A stretch of 64,000 bases of DNA from positions 2,170,001 to 2,234,000 of the forward strand of contig NZ_CP012670.1 of assembly GCF_004135735.1 (NCBI RefSeq), written 5' to 3'. Below are positions 1-9,942 of this stretch, in pieces. A model generated the notes under the pieces. The model was given only the letters and a program-made list of their open reading frames with translations. It had not been told where the DNA came from and made no database searches. This DNA comes from Sorangium cellulosum. Lineage in GTDB: Bacteria; Myxococcota_A; Polyangia; Polyangiales; Polyangiaceae. The position numbers and the translations under genes are program-made. Position 1 is the first letter of the stretch. Every line of letters starts with the position of its first letter.

Positions 1-2
1 CG

Positions 3-980
3 CGCGCGCTGCTCCAGCGGCTCACCGTCGCCGCCGAGCAGGACCGCGGCGCGCTCGGCATCGCCCTGTCGGGCGCGCTCTCCCGCGCCGACGGCGCGCG
101 CGACCGGGACCTCGCCCGCGACGTCGCGGCCGCGGTCGCGAGCGCGCCCGACGCGGCGCGCGACGCGCTCCTGGAGGGGCTCGGCCGCATGCCGGGGCAG
201 GCCGCGGGCGCCCTGCTCGCGCGGATGGCCCCGGCGGCGTCCATCGACGACCGGCGCAAGATCGCCGAGGCGCTCGCGGGGCACGCGGAGGCCGGCGCCG
301 CGCTCCGCAAGCTCGCGGGCGATCCGGATCCGGGCGTCCGCGCGAACGCGGTCTGGTCGCTCGGCGCGGTGGGCGACCGGGGCGCGCTGGCGCCGCTCCT
401 GCCGCTGCTCAAGGACCCCGACGCCGCCGTGGCGGGCAACGCGGCGGCCGCGATCGGCCGGATCGCGGGCCGCGTCGGCGAGCCTCCGCGCGCCGCCGCG
501 GCGCTGTGCGGGGCGCTCGCGGACGCGCGGCCCTACGTGCGCGCCAACGCGCTCGCGGGCCTCACGGCCGCCGGGGCGCGCTGCGACGGCGCCGCGGCCC
601 GGGACCTGCTCGCGCGCGACCCCGCCGAGGCGGTGCGCCTCGCCGCGGCCGATCACCTCGCGCGCGCCGGCGGCGAGGCGGAGCGCCGCGCGCTCGCCCG
701 CTGCGCCAGCGAGGACCGGAACGCGACCGTCGCCGCGCGCTGCGCGCACCCCGCGGCGCCCCCGTCCGGCGCCGAGGACGTCGCCGTGTTCGTCGTCCCG
801 TTCGACGCGGGCCGGGGCGGCGCGGGCCGCGACGCGCCGGTCCCGCGCGCCCCGTTCGCGCTCGTGCGGGCCGACGGGCTGATGCGCCTCGGCGTCGCCG
901 ATCGGCGCGGCGAGGTCTTCGAGCGCGGCGCGCCGGGCGGGCCGCTCCGCCTCGCCGTCCCCGCGCCGCTCGTGAAGTGA
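3..980 (+). CDS. HEAT-repeat protein, 5' end outside window
   Basis: The frame is open from base 3, so the true start lies left of the window and only the C-terminal 325 or so residues are seen. The protein is built of alpha-helical HEAT/PBS-lyase-like repeats; the clearest contain DPDPGVRANAVWSLG and DPDAAVAGNAAAAIGR, with further copies around DARPYVRANALAGL. Such repeats form scaffolds for protein-protein contacts. The last 70 residues leave the repeat pattern and are Pro/Ala/Arg-rich with short strands, which may be a separate small domain. It ends 24 bases before the next gene on the same strand, so the two may be co-transcribed. No catalytic motif is visible and the partner is unknown. 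Confidence 0.75.
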   Translation, partial: RALLQRLTVAAEQDRGALGIALSGALSRADGARDRDLARDVAAAVASAPDAARDALLEGLGRMPGQAAGALLARMAPAASIDDRRKIAEALAGHAEAGAALRKLAGDPDPGVRANAVWSLGAVGDRGALAPLLPLLKDPDAAVAGNAAAAIGRIAGRVGEPPRAAAALCGALADARPYVRANALAGLTAAGARCDGAAARDLLARDPAEAVRLAAADHLARAGGEAERRALARCASEDRNATVAARCAHPAAPPSGAEDVAVFVVPFDAGRGGAGRDAPVPRAPFALVRADGLMRLGVADRRGEVFERGAPGGPLRLAVPAPLVK

Positions 981-1004
981 GCGCGCGGCGCGCTGGGCCG
1001 GACC

Positions 1005-2765
1005 ATGCTGCGAAGCCGACCCGACGTCGAGCTCCGGATGTCCCGGATCGTCCACCCGGGCGACGTCGTCCTGGTCGAGCTCGTGCTCCGCTGCCGCGCG
1101 AGGACGCCGGTCGACGCGATCGAGCTGCACCTGGAGGGCATGCAGGCCGCCCGCGTCGACGAGCGCGTGCTCGTGCCGCCGCACTTCCTCTCGCTCGTCG
1201 CGCGCGTGGCCGGCCAGACGACGCTCCCGGAGGGGGAGCAGCGCTACCGCGCGAGCTTCCCGCTCCCGGCCGACGCGCCCTGCTCCTACCTCGGCACGCG
1301 CGCCGAGATCCGCTACGGGATCACGCTGTCCATCGCGATCCCGTGGTGGCTCGACGTCCAGGAGTCGTACGAGGTGCGGGTCACGCCGCGCCCCAGGGCT
1401 CGCCCGGCCCGGTCGCCGGTCGCGGGCACCACGGCGCGCGGGGACAGCCCCTTCGTCGAGGTCTCGCTCGACGATCAGGTCTTCGCGCCGGGCGACGAGA
1501 TCTCGGGGGCGGTGGCCCTCGGCAACGTGCAGGGCCGCAACGTGCGGGGGATCGAGATCTCCCTGGTCGGCGTCGAGCGCCTGCTCGGCGCGGACCCCGC
1601 CGCGTCGAGCCGCGCGACCGAGGCGCACCGCTTCACCGCCTTCCGGCGGGCCGACAGCCGCGACGAGGGGCGGGAGCTCTCGTTCCGGTTCCGGATCCCC
1701 CGGTCCGTCGCGCCGTCGTTCGACGCCGGCTGGATCGCCCTCGTCTGGGGGCTCGAGGTGCGGGTCGAGCTCGCGCGCTCGGACGACATCACCCACACGA
1801 CGCCGCTCGTCGTCGGCGTCTTCGACCGGCCGCCCGGGGTCGGCGCCATGCGCCGGCAGATCGGCTCGGGCAGGTGGCGCGCGGTCTGGGACGCGGTCGG
1901 CGCGCGCCACGGCCTCGCGCTCGACCCGCTGGAGCTGCGCCTCTCGGGCGCGATCGCCGGCTGCGCCGCGGTGGTGTCGATCGACGCGGGCGCCTCGTCG
2001 GGCGGGGCGCTGCTCGGCGAGCTGCGCTGGCCGTCGTGGGGGCTCGACCTGGAGGTCGGCGTGAGGCGCTTCCTGCTCGCGCTCTCGTCCGACGACGACG
2101 AGGGGTTCGGCCGCCGCTACCGCGTGCGCGGGCGCGACCCCGGCCAGGTCCGCGCCGTGATCGCGGGGCCCCTGCGCCGGGCGCTGCTCGCCTTCGACGA
2201 CGTCCGGCTCGACGACGAGCGCGTGATCGTCCGCTCCCGCACGCCGGGCCACGACCAGCCGTGGCTCGGCGCCTTCCTCGAGCGCCTCGCCGCGCTCGCG
2301 GCCGAGATCCGCGCCGCGTCCGACCGCGTCCCGCCGCCCACGCCGATGGCCGGCATGCGCCCCGCCTGGGAGCGGTTCGCGGCCGAGCTCCACGGGCGCC
2401 TCGAGGTGGGCCGCATGTGCATCCGGGACGCGCAGCTCGACGGCGCCACGTTCCACATCGACACCTGCTTCGAGCGCGGCCCGCAGCCCACGTGCTCCGA
2501 GGTGACGCTGGTGCTCGATCCGCCGCTCGAGGCGGCGCTCGACCCCGACGACCCGGAGCCGATGCGCCCTGTCTCGCCCGGGGCGCGCGAGGTGATCCGG
2601 GGGCTGCGCGCCCGCACGCGCGCGCTCCGGATCGCCCAGCACGCCGTCGCGGTCACGCTGCCGGCCCCGATCGAGGACCCCGCCACGCTGCGCGACCTGC
2701 TCGGCGCGCTGCTGCTCCTGTCGGCGCTCCTCCGGGGCGCGCGCGTCGCCGGCCCGTACCGCTGA
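1005..2765 (+). CDS. Arrestin-fold-like cytoplasmic protein, function unknown
   Basis: A 586-residue protein without signal peptide or membrane segments. The N-terminal third is rich in beta strands and has the look of an arrestin or Spo0M-type sandwich: an early PGDVVLVELVLRC segment and a second-lobe equivalent, APGDEISGAVALGNVQ, near residue 165, each followed by a strand carrying I/V-E-I-S/H-L-x-G. Proteins of that fold usually act as adaptors. The remaining 350 residues match nothing I recognise. The ATG at 1005 is the first in frame after the upstream stop and leaves a 24-base gap, so it is probably in one transcript with the HEAT-repeat gene. The arrestin assignment is pattern-based inference. 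Confidence 0.6.
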   Translation: MLRSRPDVELRMSRIVHPGDVVLVELVLRCRARTPVDAIELHLEGMQAARVDERVLVPPHFLSLVARVAGQTTLPEGEQRYRASFPLPADAPCSYLGTRAEIRYGITLSIAIPWWLDVQESYEVRVTPRPRARPARSPVAGTTARGDSPFVEVSLDDQVFAPGDEISGAVALGNVQGRNVRGIEISLVGVERLLGADPAASSRATEAHRFTAFRRADSRDEGRELSFRFRIPRSVAPSFDAGWIALVWGLEVRVELARSDDITHTTPLVVGVFDRPPGVGAMRRQIGSGRWRAVWDAVGARHGLALDPLELRLSGAIAGCAAVVSIDAGASSGGALLGELRWPSWGLDLEVGVRRFLLALSSDDDEGFGRRYRVRGRDPGQVRAVIAGPLRRALLAFDDVRLDDERVIVRSRTPGHDQPWLGAFLERLAALAAEIRAASDRVPPPTPMAGMRPAWERFAAELHGRLEVGRMCIRDAQLDGATFHIDTCFERGPQPTCSEVTLVLDPPLEAALDPDDPEPMRPVSPGAREVIRGLRARTRALRIAQHAVAVTLPAPIEDPATLRDLLGALLLLSALLRGARVAGPYR

Positions 2766-2870
2766 GCCCGCGACCCGGGAGGGACGGGAAACGCCGGGAA
2801 ACTCCCCGCGCGGCGCCGTGCGCCGATTTCCACACGAGGCGCAGGCTGATCCGGGCTAGAGTCCCCGCCC

Positions 2871-3197
2871 ATGCTCGACAAGCTCTCTCGCGAAGAACGC
2901 CTCCAGCTGATGCGGTTCGTCTGCTCGTTCGCCTGGGCCGATCTCCAGGTGCGCGAGCAGGAGCGTGAGTTCGTCCGGAAGATGATCCTGCGGCTCGACC
3001 TGGACGCGGACGAGGCCAAGGAGGTGCGCGGCTGGCTCGAGGTCCCGCCCGCGGCCGACGAGGTGGATCCGATGCGGATCCCCCGCGCGCACCGGCAGCT
3101 CTTCCTGGAGACGGCGCGCGAGATGATCTCTTCCGACGGCGAGGTCGGCGAGGAGGAGCGCGAGACCCTGAGCCTGCTCGAGCAGCTCACCCGCTGA
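2871..3197 (+). CDS. TerB-like small helical protein
   Basis: A 108-residue acidic all-helical protein. It resembles the TerB/DjlA-N family: an early helix LQLMRFVCSFAWADLQVREQE, a second repeat-like segment near residue 78 (LETAREMISSDGEVGEEE), and acidic residues at the D/E positions of the two repeats that in TerB proteins bind metal. Despite the name, stand-alone TerB-like proteins are widespread and generally not tied to tellurite. It lies between an arrestin-like gene (106 bases upstream) and purE (57 bases downstream), all on the plus strand, and a link to purine synthesis is not implied. Family call is fairly secure, role unknown. Confidence 0.7.
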   Translation: MLDKLSREERLQLMRFVCSFAWADLQVREQEREFVRKMILRLDLDADEAKEVRGWLEVPPAADEVDPMRIPRAHRQLFLETAREMISSDGEVGEEERETLSLLEQLTR

Positions 3198-3253
3198 GCG
3201 GGGCGCCGCGGCGGGCCGCGGCGGCGTGATGGTATCGATGGATCGGTGAAGCG

Positions 3254-3808
3254 ATGAGCACGACAGCACAGGGAGGGGCCGGCGAGGGCCGGGCCCCGGA
3301 GGACATGGAAGCGAGCTCGACCGGGAGGCCCTGGGTCGGCGTGATCATGGGGGGCAAGAGCGACCACGAGCACCTCGCGGTGACGAGCGAGCTGCTCACG
3401 CAGCTCGGCATCCCGCACGAGGTGCGCGTGGTCTCCGCGCACCGCACGCCGGACCGGATGTTCGAGTACGCGAGCACGGCCGAGGGGCGCGGGATCGAGG
3501 TGATCATCGCGGCCGCCGGCGGGGCCGCGCACCTGCCGGGCATGGTCGCCGCGAAGACCGTGCTGCCGGTGATCGGCGTGCCGATCCCCGCGACGGCGCT
3601 GAACGGCCTCGACGCGCTGCTCTCGATCGTCCAGATGCCGAAGGGCGTCCCGGTCGCCACGATGGCGATCGGCAAGCCCGGCGCGGCGAACGCCGCGCTG
3701 TTCGCGGCCGCGATCCTGTCGGGCAAGCACCCTGAGCTCCGCGAGCGCCTCGCGGCGTTCCGCGGCGCCCAGGAGGCGGCCGTGCTCCGCGACGCGAACC
3801 TCGGCTAG
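3254..3808 (+). CDS. purE: N5-carboxyaminoimidazole ribonucleotide mutase
   Basis: Class I PurE, which moves the carboxyl group of N5-CAIR to C4 to give CAIR in de novo purine synthesis, in the cytosol. Visible landmarks are [11 protein letters not shown] (residues 29-39), the catalytic SAHRTPDRM segment (61-69) and the [14 protein letters not shown] glycine-rich loop. The chain is 184 residues; the first 25 are a low-complexity leader absent from typical PurE (about 160 residues), so a downstream ATG at 3305 is an alternative start. purK follows 120 bases later on the same strand, the usual pairing, since PurK makes the PurE substrate. Confidence 0.95.
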   Translation: MSTTAQGGAGEGRAPEDMEASSTGRPWVGVIMGGKSDHEHLAVTSELLTQLGIPHEVRVVSAHRTPDRMFEYASTAEGRGIEVIIAAAGGAAHLPGMVAAKTVLPVIGVPIPATALNGLDALLSIVQMPKGVPVATMAIGKPGAANAALFAAAILSGKHPELRERLAAFRGAQEAAVLRDANLG

Positions 3809-3927
3809 CGCCAGGCGCCCCTCGTCGGTCAGCGCTCCCTCGGTCCGCGCCCATCGGTCAGCACCCCTCGGTCCCCACGTCCCCGCACCCCCACCGGTCC
3901 CCACATCCCGGAGAGAGCCCCTCGGAT
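3809..3927 (+). repeat. purE-purK spacer with short imperfect direct repeats
   Basis: The 119-base spacer contains two or more diverged copies of a unit beginning TCGGTCAGC followed by a CCCTCGGTCC-like segment, roughly 27 bases apart (about 3828-3890), then further CGGTCCCCAC motifs. The tract is pyrimidine-rich on the plus strand. I see no gene or convincing terminator here. It may be simple slippage sequence in the mRNA joining the two genes. Confidence 0.4.
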
Positions 3928-5118
3928 ATGCCCATCGCCCCCGGCTCCACGATCGGAATCCTCGGCGGCGGCCAGCTCGGCCGCATGACGGCGCTCGCCG
4001 CCCGCACGCTCGGGTTCATGGTCCACGCCCTCGACCCCGATCCGGACTGCCCGGCCCGCTCGGTGCTCGACCGCTGCGTGGTCGCGCGGTTCGACGACGC
4101 GGCGCAGGCCGCCGATCTCGCGGCGCAGTGCGACGTCGTGACGCTCGAGATCGAGAAGGTGGCGCGCGACAGCCTCGTGGCCGCGGCGCGGTTCGCGCCG
4201 GTGCGGCCGTCGGCCGACGTGCTTTCCATGGTGCAGGACCGCGGGGTCCAGAAGAGCTGGCTGTCGCGGAACGGCTTCCCGGTCGGGCCGTTCCGCGAGG
4301 TCGCGACGAGCGGGGAGCTGCTCGAGGCGACGCGCGCCATGGGCGGCGCGTGCTTCGTGAAGTCGTGCGTCGGCGGCTACGACGGCCGGGGGCAGATGCG
4401 GCTGTCGGCGGGCGCCGCGCCGGCGGAGGCCGGCGCCGCCGCGCGCGAGGCCGACGCGCGCTTCGCGTCGCTGGGCGGCCAGCGCTGCGTGGTCGAGCAG
4501 GCGCTCGATCTGGAGGCCGAGCTGTCGGTGCTCGTCGCGCGGAGCCCGAGCGGCAAGCTCGCGGTCTACCCGCCGGCGCTGAACCACCACCGCGACCAGA
4601 TCCTGGACTGGTCGCTCCTGCCGGGCCCGCTCTCGGCCGCGGTGACGGGGCAGGCGGTGCAGATCGCGCTCGATCTCGCGGTCGGGCTGCGCGTGGAGGG
4701 CCTGCTCGTGGTCGAGCTCTTCCTGCTCAAGGACGGCCGTCTCCTCATCAACGAGCTCGCCCCGCGGCCCCACAACAGCTACCACGCCTCCGAGGTCGCC
4801 TGCGCGACGAGCCAGTTCGAGCAGGCGGTCCGCGCGGTGTGCGATCTGCCGCTCGGCTCGGTCGAGATCGTGCGCCCCGCCGCGATCCTCAACCTGCTCG
4901 GCGACCTGTGGCTCGGCGAGACGCCGCCGGCGTTCGAGGCCGCGCTGGAGATCCCGGGCGTCCGGCTGCACCTCTACGGCAAGCGCATCGCGCGCCCCGG
5001 CCGCAAGATGGGCCACCTCTCGGCCACGGGCTCCACGCCGGAGGAGGCGCTCGTCGCCGCGAAGCTCGCGATGGCCCGCCTCACCGCGCACGCCGGGCTG
5101 CCGCTGCCCGGGCGCTGA
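3928..5118 (+). CDS. purK: N5-carboxyaminoimidazole ribonucleotide synthase
   Basis: PurK, an ATP-grasp ligase that joins bicarbonate to AIR to make N5-CAIR, the substrate of PurE encoded just upstream. The N-terminal nucleotide-binding start ILGGGQLGRM (residues 11-20) is diagnostic. The ATP-grasp core shows SCVGGYDGRGQ (glycine-rich loop), VVEQALDLEAELSVLVAR and the metal-site segment INELAPRPHNSYHASEVAC. Length, 396 residues, is typical. The ATG at 3928 follows a GGAGAGAG-like purine-rich stretch that can serve as ribosome binding site. A strong hairpin at 5181-5207 probably ends the transcript. Confidence 0.95.
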   Translation: MPIAPGSTIGILGGGQLGRMTALAARTLGFMVHALDPDPDCPARSVLDRCVVARFDDAAQAADLAAQCDVVTLEIEKVARDSLVAAARFAPVRPSADVLSMVQDRGVQKSWLSRNGFPVGPFREVATSGELLEATRAMGGACFVKSCVGGYDGRGQMRLSAGAAPAEAGAAAREADARFASLGGQRCVVEQALDLEAELSVLVARSPSGKLAVYPPALNHHRDQILDWSLLPGPLSAAVTGQAVQIALDLAVGLRVEGLLVVELFLLKDGRLLINELAPRPHNSYHASEVACATSQFEQAVRAVCDLPLGSVEIVRPAAILNLLGDLWLGETPPAFEAALEIPGVRLHLYGKRIARPGRKMGHLSATGSTPEEALVAAKLAMARLTAHAGLPLPGR

Positions 5119-5180
5119 CGTCGCGGGCGCCCCCGGTCCGCCCGCGCGGGATCGCGCGCCGCGGTCGTGCCGATTCCTGA

Positions 5181-5207
5181 GCCGTCGCGCCGCCGTGGCG
5201 CGACGGC
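5181..5207 (+). terminator. Hairpin after purK, likely terminator
   Basis: A perfect 11-bp inverted repeat (GCCGTCGCGCC paired with its complement) with a 5-base loop lies 62 bases after the purK stop. There is no T-run after it, as is common in very GC-rich genomes, so the terminator role is inferred from strength and position. Confidence 0.55.
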
Positions 5208-5285
5208 ACCGGGGTGGCCCCTTCACCGGCGCGGCGCTCGGCGCGTTGACCGCGGCCGAGCTCCTCGCGTAGTTGTTTTTCATCG

Positions 5286-5998
5286 ATGCAGATCACCGTT
5301 TCGACAGCCAGGCTGCGCGTCGCGCTCCTGGCCGTGATGGCGGTCGTCGCGGGCGCCGGGCTCGCGGTCGAGGTGCTCAAGCCGGTCCTCGGGCTGAGGG
5401 GCCGCAGCGGCGTCGTGCCGCTGTTCTCGCTGAGCTACGAGCAGAACGTGCCGACGTGGTACACGTCGTCGCTGCTGCTCGCGTGCTCGCTCGCGCTCGC
5501 CGTGATCGCCGTGGGCGCCCGCCGCGCGGGCGGGTTCGTGAAGCACTGGTGGGGGCTCTCCGCGGCGTTCCTGTACATCTCGCTCGACGAGGTCGTCGAG
5601 ATCCATGAGGCCGCGAGCTCCTGGCTCGATCTGGGCGGGGTCTTGTATTTCAGCTGGGTCATCCCGGCGGCGATCGTGGTGGCGGCGTTCGCGGCCGCGT
5701 ACCTCCGGTTCCTCGGGCATCTCCCGCGGGACACGAGGAATCGATTCCTGCTCTCGGGCGGCATCTACGTCACCGGCGCCCTCGTCATGGAGCTGCCGCT
5801 CGGCTACTGGACGGAGCAGGCCGGGAGCGACAACCTCGTTTATGGCCTCATCGACTTCGTCGAGGAATCGATGGAGATGCTCGGGGTGAACCTGTTCCTG
5901 CTGGCCCTCCTGGGCCACCTCGCCGGCGAGGGGTGGGCGATCGGCTTCTCGCGGGCGGCGCCGGGGCCGCGGTCCTCCGTCGCGGGCGAGCGGGCGGC

Positions 5999-6002
<4 letters not shown>
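5286..6002 (+). CDS. Polytopic membrane protein with acidic/His motifs
   Basis: A 238-residue protein with about six hydrophobic segments (near residues 10-30, 58-78, 86-104, 118-140, 152-172 and 182-208). Between them are polar motifs unusual for a simple spacer: [11 protein letters not shown] after segment 3 and [11 protein letters not shown] before the last segment. Paired D/E and H residues of this kind inside helices can hold metal, but this is only a suggestion. The ATG at 5286 is preceded by a short T-rich stretch. The stop overlaps the ATG of the next gene (ATGA at 5999-6002), so translation is coupled and the two membrane proteins probably work together. I do not recognise the family. 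Confidence 0.75.
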
Positions 6003-7171
<1,169 letters not shown>

Positions 7172-7210
7172 CGAGGGGGTTGCGCTCCGCGCCTTGCCAG
7201 AGAGGGATGT

Positions 7211-8182
7211 ATGCGAATCCAGGGAGGTCTCCGATCCATGCTCGTCGCGCTCGCGATCGCGTGCGCGGGGCTCGCGTCGCCGGCGTGCAGCAAGTCGCCG
7301 CAGATCACGGCGGAGCGCATCGAGGAGAGCGGGGCGCTCACGGAGCAGCACGAGCCCGGCTCGGTCGTCATGACGGTGGCGCCGGACGGGCAGGTGACGG
7401 TGCTCGTGAAGGACAGCGACGGCAAGCCGATCGAGGAGGGGGTGTCGGGCACCCTCACCGTGAAGGCGCCCGGCGGGGGAGAGGCTCCCCTGGCGGTGGA
7501 GCTCGCGCCGCGGCCGGGGTCGGGCGGGCTCCTGGTCGCGAAGCTCCCGGCGCTGGAGGGCGACCTGACGGAGGTGGGCTACGAGCTCAAGGCGAGGGGC
7601 TCGTCGCTCAAGGGCGTGCTGCACGTGCCGCGCGGCGGGACCCCGGAGCTCGCGGAGAACGCGAGGGAGAACGAGGGCGTCAAGGTCGACGGGGTGAAGG
7701 GCCCGAACGGGGGCGTGCTCCAGCCGGTCGGCGACGACCTCGTGGAGATCGTCGCGGACCAGGAGACGGGCGATGTGCGCGTCTACGTGCTGGACCTCAA
7801 CCTCAAGCCGGTCCCGATCGGCGAGCGCGAGATCAAGCTGGCGCTCACCGCGGGCGCGGGCTCCGAGGTGATAACGCTCGTGCCCGGCCCCGACCGGCTG
7901 TATTTCGCGGGCAAGCTGGCCGTGAAGGTCAATCCGACCAAGATCACGGTGGTGCTGAAGCACGGCGGGCGCACGGAGGTCGTGCTCTGCGGCTACCGTC
8001 CGGGCGCGGTGATCGCGGTCGGCCCGGGCGCGCCCGTGATCGCCATCCTGGTGGCCGCGCCGTGGGTCGTGCAGGTCGACGCCAGGCCGACCGTGGTGGT
8101 GCACGACGACCACCGGAAGGTCATCGTCGTGCGCAAGGGGAAGGGGAAGGGGAAAGGGAAAGGGAAGTGGCGCTTCAAATGA
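7211..8182 (+). CDS. Exported or lipid-anchored beta-rich protein with (Gly-Lys) tail
   Basis: A 323-residue protein with an N-terminal export signal (hydrophobic core about 10-22, ending ASPAC at 22-26). The lipobox is imperfect, so either lipoprotein or cleaved periplasmic protein is possible. The body is beta-strand-rich with two similar immunoglobulin-like halves: one starts at VTVLVKDSDGKPIEEGV, the other at VRVYVLDLNLKPVPIGE, each followed by strands ending in V-L-K/R. A hydrophobic stretch near residues 270-290 precedes a basic tail in which Gly and Lys alternate five times before WRFK, encoded by a GGGGAA/GGGAAA hexamer repeat at about 8139-8166. Function unknown; follows the membrane-protein pair by 39 bases. 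Confidence 0.65.
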   Translation: MRIQGGLRSMLVALAIACAGLASPACSKSPQITAERIEESGALTEQHEPGSVVMTVAPDGQVTVLVKDSDGKPIEEGVSGTLTVKAPGGGEAPLAVELAPRPGSGGLLVAKLPALEGDLTEVGYELKARGSSLKGVLHVPRGGTPELAENARENEGVKVDGVKGPNGGVLQPVGDDLVEIVADQETGDVRVYVLDLNLKPVPIGEREIKLALTAGAGSEVITLVPGPDRLYFAGKLAVKVNPTKITVVLKHGGRTEVVLCGYRPGAVIAVGPGAPVIAILVAAPWVVQVDARPTVVVHDDHRKVIVVRKGKGKGKGKGKWRFK

Positions 8183-8348
8183 GGAGAGGGGGCGAGCGGG
8201 CCAGTCGAGGCGCCGCGCTGGCGATGTGCGCGGCGCTCCGGGACGCCGGGGCCTGGCCAGCGTGGCGCGGCCAGTTTTCCCACCCTCGCGGGAGCCGTCG
8301 GCGCGCGGGGGCGCCGTGGTCGGCGGCCGCCACGCCTGGCGGCGTGCA

Positions 8349-9242
8349 TCACGACCCGCACGCTGGGCCTGCGGAGCGATCGCCGAACCGCGCAAGGTAG
8401 TGCCACAGCCTCTTGAGGTCCTGCGGATCGTACCGCCCCGTGCGCGCCGCATTGCCGAGGATCGCAGGGGTAATGTGCCCGTCCTGCGCCAGCGCCAGCC
8501 CGAGCTCGACGTACTCCGGGCCGCGGTAGCCCGGATGCCGGCGCAGCACGTCCACGTGCAGGCGGAAGCCTGAATGCCATTCGATCGGGCACCGCAGCGC
8601 CCGGGCCAGCGACTCGACTTCGGTGCCGTGGAAGCAGGGATCGAGGACCAGCGCCTCGACATCGCAGGCCAGGCGGAGGGGGCCGTGCACGTGTGCTTCG
8701 ATGTAATCGTCGAGCGCGTCCCGATCGTCCGCCGCGGCGAGCGGAATGAGGCCCATGCGGGACGCAACGCCGAAGTGCACGGGCTCAAAGACGCTGTCAG
8801 GATAGCAGAACGTGCTCCGGAGCAGCACCTCCGGCCGCAGGCGCAGGTGGGCGGAACCAAAGCGCGGCGAACCTCCGGTCGCACGGCGGCGGTAGTTCAG
8901 CGCCCCGTACTTGGGCCGTTCGGCCGGGGGGGCGTGATCGTACACGTTGCCGAAAATCCGGCTCTCCCATCGCCAGCGGTCCCCGCCGGGGTGGGCAGTC
9001 AGCCCCCCATTGCTCGTGCCGGTCTCGAACTGCGAGCGGTAGACCCCGTCGGTCGCCAGGGCCTGGAGGATGGGGATCCCGTGGTGAAGCCGGTCCGGGT
9101 GGAAGCTCAGCGTCACGCGCAGCGTGGGATCCAGCGGGTCGCCGGCGCTCCGCGCGGCCACATGGGCGAGCGCTCGCGCTTGCGGTGAACCGGCAGGCGG
9201 CGTGTATGCTTCGGGGATCTCAGGTCGCGAGACGGGGGGCAT
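8349..9242 (-). CDS. DUF3626 domain protein
   Basis: A 297-residue cytosolic protein that matches DUF3626: RVTLSFHPDR, then the family signature YRSQFETGTSNGG and LTAHPGGDRWRWESRIFG, followed by RPKYGALNYRR. The catalytic function of DUF3626 is not established to my knowledge; the conserved R-S, E-x-G-x-S and R/W residues suggest an enzyme active site. The ATG at 9242 was preferred, and an in-frame ATG at 9269 is possible. It lies downstream of SUKH and 2H-phosphoesterase genes on the same strand, a neighbourhood reminiscent of toxin-immunity or accessory loci, but no toxin is evident next to it. Confidence 0.8.
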   Translation of the reverse strand: MPPVSRPEIPEAYTPPAGSPQARALAHVAARSAGDPLDPTLRVTLSFHPDRLHHGIPILQALATDGVYRSQFETGTSNGGLTAHPGGDRWRWESRIFGNVYDHAPPAERPKYGALNYRRRATGGSPRFGSAHLRLRPEVLLRSTFCYPDSVFEPVHFGVASRMGLIPLAAADDRDALDDYIEAHVHGPLRLACDVEALVLDPCFHGTEVESLARALRCPIEWHSGFRLHVDVLRRHPGYRGPEYVELGLALAQDGHITPAILGNAARTGRYDPQDLKRLWHYLARFGDRSAGPACGS

Positions 9243-9369
9243 ACGAGCGGCGGCTGGAGGGCCAACCACCGTTCAGCGTACCGCCGCGGCTTCGCGGTCG
9301 GCAAGCCGCGGTCGGACGCCGACGCCGGCGCGACAGGCTCGTCCGCTGTGTCGTCCCGTGGGCGGACCG

Positions 9370-9933
9370 CTACTGGTTGGCATCCACGAGCTCGCTCCAG
9401 AACGGGATCCTGCGCATTCCTTCGCGGACCGCATCGACATAAGGCAGTCGACGAAATTCGCACCTCAGGTACGCCGCGAGATCGTTGCCGTAAGCAATGA
9501 TGTCGGTCTGGTAGACCGAGAAGACGGGGTTTCCGGCGAGCGCTGGCTCCGCCGGGAGGTAGCGGTGGCCCGCGATCGGAATCAAGCGAGGCGCCTCCGC
9601 GACCAGGGTCCGCGCGATCTGTAACGCTTCTGGCAGCTCCGAGGGCCGTGCGCCCCATGCGTCCAGCCAGAACGCGTTGTGCTCGATGTCGAACGCGATG
9701 CCGTCGAACGGCCAGTCGAGTCGCCGACGAACCTCCGGCGACCCTGGCGCCCGCCAGTCGGGAAAGCGCTCGCCCGTCGGGAGCCCTTCCGAGAGAAAGG
9801 AGCGCAGATCCGGCGGAAACCTGGCGCCGATGACGCGCTCGGCCCGGTCGAGCTCGGCTTCTGTCAAACCGGGCGCAATCGTGACGCCCGCGTCGATCAA
9901 GATCTGGTGTTCCGCTCGCCAGTGCATCCGCAT
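9370..9933 (-). CDS. SUKH (SMI1/KNR4) family protein
   Basis: A 187-residue protein of the SUKH superfamily, many of which are immunity proteins to polymorphic toxins. The family start is clear: LTEAELDRAERVIGARFPPDLRSFLSEGLP (here shown to be the helix-strand motif in which P-P-D-L-R-x-F-L is typical), followed by AFDIEHNAFWLDAWG, RLIPIAGHRYLP and VYQTDIIAYGNDLAAYL. No signal peptide. It sits between a 2H-phosphoesterase gene (9 bases upstream) and a DUF3626 gene, all on the minus strand. With no toxin gene adjacent it may be an orphan immunity gene or serve another binding role. Confidence 0.85.
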   Translation of the reverse strand: MRMHWRAEHQILIDAGVTIAPGLTEAELDRAERVIGARFPPDLRSFLSEGLPTGERFPDWRAPGSPEVRRRLDWPFDGIAFDIEHNAFWLDAWGARPSELPEALQIARTLVAEAPRLIPIAGHRYLPAEPALAGNPVFSVYQTDIIAYGNDLAAYLRCEFRRLPYVDAVREGMRRIPFWSELVDANQ

Positions 9934-9942
9934 CCCGACCCT

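Noticed and set aside
506..2968. 820-codon Arg/Pro-rich open frame over the HEAT and arrestin-like genes
   Set aside because: Composition is that of a shadow frame in GC-rich DNA (Arg, Pro, Gly, Ala) with no domain; the overlapping frames have normal protein sequence.
2117..3904. 595-codon minus-strand open frame across TerB and purE genes
   Set aside because: Antisense shadow of well-supported plus-strand genes; sequence is low-complexity Arg/Ser/Ala.
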